9,677 nt of DNA from the NCBI GenBank assembly GCA_016210245.1, contig JACQUR010000401.1, positions 1 to 9,677 of the forward strand. Reading direction: 5' to 3'. The position numbers and the translations under genes were made by a program. Position 1 is the stretch's first letter. Every line of letters begins with the position of its first letter. Below the pieces are notes generated by a model that had not been told where the DNA came from, did not search any database, and saw only the letters and a program-made list of their open reading frames with translations. The DNA comes from Chloroflexota bacterium. GTDB lineage: Bacteria > Chloroflexota > UBA6077 > JACQUR01. This document shows, one piece after another, positions 1 to 5,863 of this stretch.

Positions 1-1
1 C

Positions 2-1108
2 AACAGGGACACCCGCCCCACCGGGGGTTGGCTCGACGCCTCCGAGAACCGACGTGGGGGCGCGTTGCCAGCCTGCCCCGCTGAATTGGTGACCGCCGCG
101 CTGCTGCTCCAGGTCCCGGTCGCGGGGGTCGGGGCCCTGTTCCTGGGCCTGGCGCTGCCCATCCCTGGACGGGAGGCGACACCGGACGTGGAGGCCCTGC
201 GGGGCTTGGCCTGGTTGCCGCTGCTCGTCGTCCCGGCGGGGTTGGTGCAAGCCTGCTGGAGGGCGAGCGGCCGGGTCCGCCTGGCGGCCGCCGCGGGCGC
301 CACGGGCAGCACCTTCCAGGCGGGCCTGGCCGTGGCGGCGCTGGCGGCCGGCGCCGGCCTCCCCGGAGCGACCGCCGCGCTGGTGGCCGCGCAGGCGGCT
401 ACCACGCTGGCTCACCTGTTGCTCGGCCGAGCCACGGGCGTGGGCTCGAGCGTTCCCCGAGCGTTGCGCTGGCGCGCCACGCTGGCGCACGCTGGGCGGC
501 TCGGCCGTGCCGGGCTGCCGGTCGTGCTCTCGGCCGCGCTGGGCATCGTGCAACTGCGCGCCGACCTGGCGGTGCTGGGCTGGTCGGCCGGCGCCACGGC
601 CCTGGGCGGCTACGTGCTCGCTCGCAAGCTGCTGGACGCCCTGCTGCTGCTCCCGCAGGCCTACTTCGCGGCCGCCTTCCCCCGCCGTCTCCAGTCTGGA
701 CGGATGCAGCGTGGGTCCGGCCGGGCCCTCCTGGGAGCCTCGGTTCTGCTCGCAGGCGGCGTAGCTCTGGCGGCCGGGCCGATCCTGGGCGCGCTCTCTG
801 GCCGGGTTCCGGACGGCGCGCCCGCCACGCTCGGCCTGCTGGCGCTGGCGCTGCCGCTCACCGCGGCAACCACGCTCCTCAGCCTGGAGTTGCTGGCCGA
901 GCGGCGCTACGGAGTGGTGGGCCTGCTCAGCGCGGCCGCGGCCGCCCTGGCCGTGGCGCTGAACGTGCTGCTGGATGGCCACTGGGCGGCCTCGGGCGCC
1001 GCCCTGGCCGCCGTGCTCTCGGAGGCGGCGGTTCTGCCGCTCTACTGGCTGGCGGCGCGCCGCCAGCGCCTTGCTGTCCAGGCCACCTCGCGGCAGGTGG
1101 TGGCATGA
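2..1108 (+). CDS. Wzx-like polysaccharide (O-antigen) flippase, 5'-truncated
   Basis: The reading frame is open from the window edge (first full codon at 2), so the 5' end of this gene lies outside. A TTG at 65 is in frame but is not needed as a start. About 368 residues are visible, almost entirely Leu/Ala/Gly-rich membrane segments separated by short Arg-containing loops. The stretch around residues 180-220 (RADLAVLGW, then GGYVLARKLLDALLLLPQAY) resembles the conserved central region of polysaccharide-biosynthesis/MATE-like flippases, where an acidic residue in a helix precedes 'LGW.aG...lG.Y..a.+l...l.llp.a'. Proteins of this family move undecaprenyl-linked sugar repeat units across the inner membrane. 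The gene ends in a 4-bp ATGA overlap with the O-antigen ligase, which supports a polysaccharide role and translational coupling. The missing N-terminus probably holds the first few transmembrane helices. The family call is fairly secure; the substrate cannot be told. Confidence 0.82.
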   Translation, partial: NRDTRPTGGWLDASENRRGGALPACPAELVTAALLLQVPVAGVGALFLGLALPIPGREATPDVEALRGLAWLPLLVVPAGLVQACWRASGRVRLAAAAGATGSTFQAGLAVAALAAGAGLPGATAALVAAQAATTLAHLLLGRATGVGSSVPRALRWRATLAHAGRLGRAGLPVVLSAALGIVQLRADLAVLGWSAGATALGGYVLARKLLDALLLLPQAYFAAAFPRRLQSGRMQRGSGRALLGASVLLAGGVALAAGPILGALSGRVPDGAPATLGLLALALPLTAATTLLSLELLAERRYGVVGLLSAAAAALAVALNVLLDGHWAASGAALAAVLSEAAVLPLYWLAARRQRLAVQATSRQVVA

Positions 1109-2616
1109 GCGCGGGGGAATCCAACGAAGTCGACCCCACTGCGAGCGGCCGTGGCGCGCCGCCGGCCGCGTCCCGCCTGAGCGCACACCTGGGACGGATG
1201 GCGGGCGGCGGTGCCGCGCTTCGCGCGCACCCCCCAACGCCCGGAGCGGGCTGGCTGCCCGGCGCGCTCGCGGCCGGCGCGCTCGCTGTGCTGCCGGTGT
1301 GGTGGCACCTCACCCTGGCCACGTTCCCGGCTCCGGGCATGGCCGAGGTACAGACCATCGTGGCTGTGTATCCGGCCGACGTGTTCCTGGCGTTGCTCGC
1401 GCTGCATGGCACGATCGTGGGCGCGCGAGGCGGCTGGGCAACTCGCCGGCCGGCCTGGCTGCTCCAGGCCGCGGCTGGCCTCCTGCCGGCCGCGGCCCTG
1501 GCGAGCGCTCTGGCCGCGCCGCTCCCGCCCCTGGCCGCGAACGTGGCCGGGCACCTGGCGCTGCTGGGCCTGGCGTGGCAGGGAGCGCGAGCCGGGTCGA
1601 CCTCGCCGCGCTGGCTGGCGGCCGGCCTGGTCGCGGCCGCGCTACCCCAGGCGCTGCTCGCGCTTGGGCAGTTCCTCGTCCAGAGCCCGCTGCTGCCGGA
1701 GGCGTTGCAACTCCCCTGGCTGCCGGGCGGGGACCCTTCCGTCCCCGGGGCGACGGTGGTGCTGGACAGCCAGGGGCGGCGAGTCCTGCGCGCCTTCGGC
1801 ACCTTTCCCCATCCCAACCTGCTCGGCGGCTACCTGGCGCTGGCGCTGGTGTTCCTGCCGTGGCTGGCCACGGGCTCGCGCTCCCGCTGGCTGTGCTGGG
1901 CGGCCGGTGCGCTCCTGGCGGCCGGCCTGCTGGCGAGCTTCTCGCGCGCCGGCTGGCTGGCGGCCGGGGTGGGGCTCGGGGTGTGGTGGCTGGGCGCGGC
2001 CCGCGGCGCGCAACTTCGCTGGGCGCTGGCCGGACTGGTCGTCCTCGCAGCGCTGCTGGCCTCCCCGCTCGGCGACGCGGCGCGCACCCGGCTCGCCCCG
2101 GCCCCGACCAATGCCCTGGAGGACCGCTCGGTCCAGGAGCGGCTCTGGCTGGTCGAGGTCGCCCGGGCCGAGATCATCCGCCACCCGCTGCTCGGGACGG
2201 GCGCCGGCAACTTCGCCCTGGCCTCCCTGCTCGACGGCCTCCAATCAGTGCCCATGGAGCAGGTCCACGTGGTGTCGCTCCTGGCGGTGGCCGAACTGGG
2301 CCTGCCCGGGGCGCTCGCCCTCGCCCTGGCCATGGCCGGCTGCCTGGTCGAACTGCGCCGCCAACGTGGCCAGAGGGTCGGCGCAGCCGCGGCTCTGGCC
2401 GCCCTGACCGTCCTGGCTCTGCTGGACCACTACCTGTGGACCATGCCTCCCGGCCACGTGCTGGCCTGGGCAGCGGCCAGCAGTCTGTGGGCCGGGGGCG
2501 GAAGGCAGAAGGCAGAAGGCAGAAAGCAGAAAGCAGCACGAAATTGCCCTCTGCTTTCTGCTTTCTGCCTTCTGCCTTCCGCCTTCCGCAAGGGGAGGGT
2601 ACTGCGACTGGCATAG
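1105..2616 (+). CDS. O-antigen ligase / Wzy-like polymerase family membrane protein with repeat-encoded C-terminal tail
   Basis: This 503-aa polytopic membrane protein starts at the ATG that overlaps the flippase stop. Residues 1-48 are a hydrophilic, Pro/Gly-rich cytoplasmic leader, followed by many hydrophobic segments. Family landmarks are visible: GTFPHPNLLGGYLAL (232-246), SFSRAGWLAAGVG (278-290), RLWLVEVARAEIIRHPLLGTGAGNF (a periplasmic-loop type signature, 346-370) and AVAELGLPGALAL (394-406). Residues 440-463 (DHYLWTMPPGHVLAW and following) look like the normal last segment. In the usual HN-x-x-L element the Asn after His388 is Val here. Members join or polymerise lipid-linked glycans on the periplasmic face; the paired flippase agrees. 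Residues 465 to about 495 are translated from a GGCAGAA heptamer inverted repeat, not from ancestral coding sequence. The native stop was probably near residue 463-466. Ligase versus polymerase cannot be decided from sequence. Confidence 0.85.
   Translation: MSAGESNEVDPTASGRGAPPAASRLSAHLGRMAGGGAALRAHPPTPGAGWLPGALAAGALAVLPVWWHLTLATFPAPGMAEVQTIVAVYPADVFLALLALHGTIVGARGGWATRRPAWLLQAAAGLLPAAALASALAAPLPPLAANVAGHLALLGLAWQGARAGSTSPRWLAAGLVAAALPQALLALGQFLVQSPLLPEALQLPWLPGGDPSVPGATVVLDSQGRRVLRAFGTFPHPNLLGGYLALALVFLPWLATGSRSRWLCWAAGALLAAGLLASFSRAGWLAAGVGLGVWWLGAARGAQLRWALAGLVVLAALLASPLGDAARTRLAPAPTNALEDRSVQERLWLVEVARAEIIRHPLLGTGAGNFALASLLDGLQSVPMEQVHVVSLLAVAELGLPGALALALAMAGCLVELRRQRGQRVGAAAALAALTVLALLDHYLWTMPPGHVLAWAAASSLWAGGGRQKAEGRKQKAARNCPLLSAFCLLPSAFRKGRVLRLA
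2497..2589. repeat. GGCAGAA heptamer inverted array (39-bp stem, 14-nt loop)
   Basis: Six consecutive 7-bp units (consensus RGCRGAA: GGCGGAA, GGCAGAA three times, AGCAGAA, AGCAG..) run from 2497 to about 2536. After a 14-nt loop (2537-2550) the complement returns at 2551-2589. The arms 2498-2536 and 2551-2589 match at 38 of 39 positions. No T-run follows. The array lies inside the O-antigen ligase reading frame and has replaced its stop region. It resembles the short tandemly repeated heptamer elements (STRR) described in cyanobacteria, and REP/BIME-like elements more generally. Its origin is unknown. Confidence 0.93.
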
Positions 2617-2635
2617 CCCTTGCCGCAGGTGGGGT

Positions 2636-2640
2636 GGAGG
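2636..2640 (+). promoter_or_regulatory. Shine-Dalgarno site GGAGG for the candidate 31-codon ORF
   Basis: GGAGG sits 6 nt before the ATG at 2647 and directly abuts an in-frame ATG at 2641. The spacing therefore favours 2647 as the start. Confidence 0.45.
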
Positions 2641-2646
2641 ATGGCC

Positions 2647-2742
2647 ATGAGCGAACGCACCAGGCGACGCCCTGCGCATCGGGCGCCACCGACGGAACCG
2701 CCTGAGAGCGTTGCCACCGGCCCGGGAGCCAGACAGCCATGA
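2647..2742 (+). CDS. candidate small protein, 31 aa, Arg/Pro-rich, overlapping the next gene by ATGA
   Basis: ATG at 2647 (or 2641, two codons earlier) follows a good GGAGG and opens a 31-codon frame. It starts MSERTRRRPAHRAPPTEPPE and ends in TGA at 2740-2742. That stop overlaps the ATG of the 99-aa gene at 2739 in the ATGA arrangement also used by the flippase/ligase pair, so it could couple translation of the downstream gene. The product would be basic at the N-terminus, proline-rich and not membrane-like; I recognise no family. Against it: roughly two thirds of third positions are G/C, below the clear genes of the window, and the frame is very short. It may be a leader peptide, a real microprotein, or chance. 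Confidence 0.33.
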   Translation: MSERTRRRPAHRAPPTEPPESVATGPGARQP

Positions 2743-3038
2743 AGTACTACCGCGTGGAGCAGGTCCGCCCGGCTGATGCGCACGCTTACGAGCCGGCCGG
2801 AGCGGTGTTCCTCGACCCGGATGGCGAGGGGGCGACCACGGGCGGCCCGCCGGGCCCGGGGCGGCCAGATACCCTGGAGGGCGCCGTCGGCGGCGTGCCC
2901 GAGGCGGTGGAGCGGCGCTTCCAGGGCAAGTTCTTCTCGGAGCGCGAGCTGCGCCAGATGGGCGCTCGCCAGTTCCCCTTCGGCTGGCAGATCGAGCTGG
3001 ACGGCGCCGACTACGTGCTGGAGGTCTCTGTTCAGTAG
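2739..3038 (+). CDS. hypothetical protein, 99 aa, lying between two GGCAGAA arrays
   Basis: This 99-aa frame starts at an ATG with only a weak upstream GGGAG, which makes coupling to the preceding small frame plausible. I do not recognise a family. Visible structure: an N-terminal strand-like MKYYRVEQVR; a Gly/Pro/Asp-rich low-complexity linker at about 27-52; a likely amphipathic helix at 54-76 (PEAVERRFQGKFFSERELRQ); and a C-terminal strand-turn-strand (FGWQIELDGADYVLEVSVQ, 81-99). There is no signal peptide or membrane segment, so it is probably a small cytosolic protein. Codon use is G/C-ending like its large neighbours, which supports real coding. Its TAG stop shares its last G with the first heptamer of the next array. 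Confidence 0.6.
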   Translation: MKYYRVEQVRPADAHAYEPAGAVFLDPDGEGATTGGPPGPGRPDTLEGAVGGVPEAVERRFQGKFFSERELRQMGARQFPFGWQIELDGADYVLEVSVQ

Positions 3039-3162
3039 GCAGAAGGCAGGCGGCAGAAGGCAGGAGGCGGAAGGCAGTGATTGCAGGCTGGCGGCCAGAG
3101 GACGCGGACACGTGGAGGTCCACAAGAGGCGAGCGACTGCCTTCTGCCTTCTGCTTTCTGAC
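3038..3162. repeat. GGCAGAA heptamer array with long loop and inverted return arm
   Basis: Six units on an exact 7-bp grid (GGCAGAA, GGCAGGC, GGCAGAA, GGCAGGA, GGCGGAA, GGCAGTG) occupy 3038-3079. The inverse arm, with units of TTCTGCC type, lies at 3136-3162. The two are separated by about 56 nt. GGCAGAAGGCAG at 3052-3063 is perfectly complementary to 3137-3148. Alternatively, 3061-3078 pairs with 3136-3153 with two G-U type mismatches. The left arm starts on the last base of the upstream stop codon, and the right arm ends just before the DehI-family ribosome binding site. This is the same element family as the array at 2497-2589, but more degenerate and with a larger loop. Confidence 0.88.
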
Positions 3163-3176
3163 AGGGAGGTGGACCC

Positions 3177-4106
3177 ATGTTAACCGAGGAGCGTCTGTGG
3201 GGCAGCGTGCGCCGGGGGAGCGAGCTGGTGGCGCACCTGCCGGAGGTGGCGGAGGCGGATGCCCCGCCCCGCGTTCGCCAGGTCTACCGCGCGCTCCGGG
3301 ACACCCTGCGCGTGCCCTATGTGGACACGCTGTGGCAGGTGCTCGCTAACTATCCCGAGTACTTGGAGCTGGCCTGGCGGGAGCTCGAGCCCAACCTGGG
3401 TACCCACACGGCCGAGCGCATCGCCGACGCCCTGCGCGCCCGCGCGGTGGAGGAGTTGCCCCTGGGCCGGCGCGACCAGCCCTTCTCCCTGCACGTGGCG
3501 GGGCTGTCCGACGCGGAGGTGGACCAGGTCTGCGCCCTCAACGAAACGGCGTCCTACGTCTTGCCCAAGCTGCTGCTGGCCGCGACCGGCCTGGCGGCGG
3601 CGCTGGCCGGCGAGACGATGGGCGGTGAGGGGACTCGAGCCCGCCTGCTGCCGCGCGGGCCGGCCCCGGGCGCGGTGGCTCTCCAACCGCTCGATCCCCA
3701 GCGCGTGCCAGAGGAGGTCGCGCGCCACCTGAGCGAGATCGCCCAGGTCCACGGCCATCCCCGCCCAGCCAGCTACTTCCTGGCCATCGCCCGCTGGCCA
3801 GCCTACCTGGAGGTGCTCTGGCACGACCTGCGGCCTCACGTGCGCGGCGACTGGTACGACGAGCGGGGGCGAGAGCTCCAGCATCGGGCCCTGTACGAAT
3901 GGGCCGCCATGCCCCACCGCCTCAGGGCGGGGGTGGACGAGGTACGCGCGCTCGGCTACAGCCTGGCCCGGGTGGAGGAGGTGCGGTGTATCCTGGCCTT
4001 CTTCCGCACCGGCCTGCTGCCGGACCTGCTGGTGGACCTGGCCCTGGCCAGGGTGCTGCTCGACGGGCCCGCCTCGGCCCTCCACTCACGCCTCAGTCTG
4101 CACTGA
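3177..4106 (+). CDS. DehI-family (halocarboxylic acid dehalogenase-like) protein
   Basis: This 309-aa protein starts at an ATG preceded by a strong GGGAGGT with about 7-nt spacing. It matches the DehI fold family in length and in having two similar halves. The first repeat is at 31-74 (RVRQVYRALRDTLRVPYVDT, then LANYPEYLELAWRELEPN). The second is at 182-222 (ARHLSEIAQVHGHPRPASYF, then IARWPAYLEVLWHDLRPHV). The 'YP.YLE.aW..L.P' signature appears in both. Characterised DehI enzymes are cytosolic dehalogenases that hydrolyse 2-haloacids of both stereochemistries, using an Asp-activated water. I cannot place the catalytic Asp and Asn without an alignment, and many relatives annotated this way have no shown activity. 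There is no signal peptide. It stands between a heptamer array and a perfect inverted repeat, so it may be a one-gene unit or the end of the unit with the 99-aa gene. Confidence 0.78.
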   Translation: MLTEERLWGSVRRGSELVAHLPEVAEADAPPRVRQVYRALRDTLRVPYVDTLWQVLANYPEYLELAWRELEPNLGTHTAERIADALRARAVEELPLGRRDQPFSLHVAGLSDAEVDQVCALNETASYVLPKLLLAATGLAAALAGETMGGEGTRARLLPRGPAPGAVALQPLDPQRVPEEVARHLSEIAQVHGHPRPASYFLAIARWPAYLEVLWHDLRPHVRGDWYDERGRELQHRALYEWAAMPHRLRAGVDEVRALGYSLARVEEVRCILAFFRTGLLPDLLVDLALARVLLDGPASALHSRLSLH

Positions 4107-4179
4107 GCTGGGGGTTGAGCGTGGGAAGGCCAACCTCCCGAGCTCGGGACGGTGGCCTTCCCACGCTCAACCCCCAGCT
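4106..4179. repeat. perfect 27-bp inverted repeat with a nested palindrome in its loop (possible terminator)
   Basis: Arms 4106-4132 and 4153-4179 are perfectly complementary over 27 bp, beginning on the last base of the DehI-family stop codon. The 20-nt loop contains a perfect 14-bp palindrome, TCCCGAGCTCGGGA (4136-4149), so the element can fold as a hairpin on a hairpin. No T-tract follows, so it is not a canonical intrinsic terminator. It lies before the promoter of the protease unit, so a transcription-ending or mRNA 3'-protecting role is plausible. Confidence 0.9.
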
Positions 4180-4438
4180 CCCCTCTCGGAGCCGTCGTTA
4201 ACCATTTCGAGACCAGATCGCAACGCCGCCGTATCGAATCCGCCTTGTGTGTCCTGCCCGGCAGCCCTACCCTGGAAATGTAGGGCCGGACGCGCTCGGG
4301 TTCCCATCGTTCCCAGGCCCACCATTCTCCTGCCTGTGGCAATCGGGACGGGTTGACGTAAGGCGGCGTCTCTGTCATAACTCCGCCTCTCGGGCGCCCC
4401 CTCCATAGGTCGCCGCACAGCTCACTGGGAGGTCTTTC
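4180..4438 (+). promoter_or_regulatory. intergenic 5'-regulatory region of the protease unit
   Basis: This 259-nt stretch has no plausible gene. It is visibly less GC-rich than its surroundings in parts (for example 4196-4240). It holds a short perfect hairpin, GCCCTAC (4264-4270) with GTAGGGC (4280-4286) around a 9-nt loop. It also holds a promoter-like pair at 4353-4381 and the ribosome binding site GGGAGGT at 4427-4433. I see no recognisable riboswitch or tRNA. Confidence 0.6.
4353..4381 (+). promoter_or_regulatory. putative sigma-70-type promoter
   Basis: TTGACG (4353-4358, 5 of 6 to the -35 consensus) is followed after exactly 17 nt by CATAAC (4376-4381, 4 of 6 to the -10 consensus). 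Transcription would start near 4388, giving a leader of about 50 nt before the protease ATG. This is the best promoter match I found in the window. Confidence 0.5.
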
Positions 4439-5791
4439 ATGCTGCACCGTCTCATCGGTCCTCTGGCTGCGCTCGGGTTGCTGCTCGGCCTGCTGCCGAT
4501 GGCAGCCCAGGCCCAGCCGGCGCCAGCCGACGTCATTCCGGACCAGTTCATCGTCGTGCTCCAGCCCGGAGCCAGTGCCCCGGACGAAGCGCGGGCCGCG
4601 GAGCAGGCCCAGGGCGTGCAGGTGCTCCAGGTCTACGAGCACGCGCTCCAGGGCTTCGCCTTCAAGGGCTCGGCCCAGGCCGCCCAGGCCCTGGCGCGCA
4701 ACCCCAACGTCCAGTTCGTCGGCCAGGACCACCTGGTACAGGCGGTTGGCCAGACCGGCCCGGACGGCATCCGGGGAGATGCGAGCAGCGCCAGGGCCGG
4801 TGGCGGGTCAGGAACGGCCACCGCCGCACAGACTCTGCCTACGGGCGTCGACCGCATCCAGGGCGATGCGAGCAGCACCCGGTCCGGCGACGGGGCTGGC
4901 AGCGTCAACGTGGCCGTGGCGATCATCGACACCGGTATCGACCTCAAGCATCCCGACCTGAACGTGGTCGGGGGCAAGAACTGCTCGACGGGCAGAAGCT
5001 ACGACGATGGCAACGGCCACGGGACGCACGTGGCCGGCACCGTGGCAGCCAAGGACAACGGCACCGGGGTCGTGGGCATGGCGCCCGGGGCACCCCTCTA
5101 CGCGGTGCGGGTGCTGAACAATACCGGCTCAGGGACCTGGTCGACGGTCGTCTGCGGTATCGACTGGGTGACCGGGAACGCGGCGGCCAGGGGCATCAAG
5201 GTCGCTAACATGAGCCTGGGCGGCGGCGGCTCGGACGACGGGAACTGCGGGAACACGAATAGCGACGCGCTCCATAAGGCCATCTGCGGCTCGGTGGCCA
5301 AGGGTGTCACCTACGTGGTCGCGGCCGGGAACAGCACCCAGGACCTCGCTACTTTCGTGCCCGCGGCCTACGACGAGGTGCTGGCCGTGACGGCGGTGGC
5401 CGACTTCGACGGCCAGCCAGGCGGCCTCGCGAGCCCGACCTGCCGGACGGACGTGGATGACACCGCGGCCGACTTCAGCAACTTCACCGGCATTGGCAGT
5501 CCCGACGTGGGACACACCATCGCCGCCCCGGGCGTGTGCATCACCTCCACCTGGATGGGCGGCGGCTACAACACCATCTCCGGCACCAGCATGGCCTCGC
5601 CGCACGTCACCGGCACGGTCGCGCTGTGCCTCGGCGGTGGCGCCTGCGCCGGGCTGACGCCAGGCCAGATCATCGTCAGGCTGCGGGCCGACGCGGCGGC
5701 CCAGCCGGCGAGCTACGGCTTCACGGGCGACCCTAGCACGCCGCTCGGCGATCGCTACTACGGCCCGCTGGTGTACGCGGGCGGGTACTAA
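4439..5791 (+). CDS. secreted S8-family (subtilisin-like) serine protease
   Basis: A 450-aa pre-pro-enzyme. ATG 4439 follows GGGAGGT with a 5-nt spacer. Residues 1-25 form a Sec signal peptide ending MAAQA. Residues about 35-100 look like an inhibitor-I9 propeptide (DQFIVVLQPGA, ALQGFAFKG, NPNVQFVGQDH). The catalytic domain shows the full set: Asp164 in AIIDTGID, His194 in NGHGTHVAG, oxyanion Asn298 in VVAAGNS, and Ser384 in SGTSMASPHVTG. Several Cys (182, 239, 270, 283, 335, 367, 397, 403) suggest disulfides in a secreted enzyme. There is no C-terminal anchor or sorting domain. An imperfect internal duplication (about 109-125 versus 138-154) lies between propeptide and catalytic core. Expression is probably from the promoter at 4353-4381. 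It precedes the DUF1800 and DUF1501 genes, which suggests, but does not prove, shared function outside the cytoplasm. Confidence 0.95.
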   Translation: MLHRLIGPLAALGLLLGLLPMAAQAQPAPADVIPDQFIVVLQPGASAPDEARAAEQAQGVQVLQVYEHALQGFAFKGSAQAAQALARNPNVQFVGQDHLVQAVGQTGPDGIRGDASSARAGGGSGTATAAQTLPTGVDRIQGDASSTRSGDGAGSVNVAVAIIDTGIDLKHPDLNVVGGKNCSTGRSYDDGNGHGTHVAGTVAAKDNGTGVVGMAPGAPLYAVRVLNNTGSGTWSTVVCGIDWVTGNAAARGIKVANMSLGGGGSDDGNCGNTNSDALHKAICGSVAKGVTYVVAAGNSTQDLATFVPAAYDEVLAVTAVADFDGQPGGLASPTCRTDVDDTAADFSNFTGIGSPDVGHTIAAPGVCITSTWMGGGYNTISGTSMASPHVTGTVALCLGGGACAGLTPGQIIVRLRADAAAQPASYGFTGDPSTPLGDRYYGPLVYAGGY

Positions 5792-5795
5792 CACG

Positions 5796-5844
5796 GGTTG
5801 GAGGTTGGAGGTTGGATCCAACCACCAACCTCCAACCTCCAACC
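5796..5844. repeat. GGTTGGA heptamer inverted array, exactly seven units
   Basis: Exactly 49 nt divide into three GGTTGGA units (5796-5816) followed by four inverse units: TCCAACC, ACCAACC, TCCAACC, TCCAACC (5817-5844). The arms 5796-5815 and 5825-5844 are perfectly complementary over 20 bp. A nested palindrome, GGTTGGATCCAACC (5810-5823), offers a second register. It starts 4 nt after the protease stop, and no T-tract follows. The architecture matches the GGCAGAA arrays but the heptamer is different. Confidence 0.93.
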
Positions 5845-5863
5845 GGGAAGAGAGACGCAGCAT

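Noticed and set aside
1211..2407. Alternative + strand frame of 398 codons inside the ligase gene
   Set aside because: Its product is Arg/Trp/Pro/Ser-rich, typical of a shifted frame in GC-rich DNA. The 1105 frame has the membrane pattern and O-antigen ligase signatures.
2497..3162. GGCAGAA arrays considered as a CRISPR or coding minisatellite
   Set aside because: The units are 7 bp, contiguous and inverted, with no spacers. They are tandem heptamer elements.
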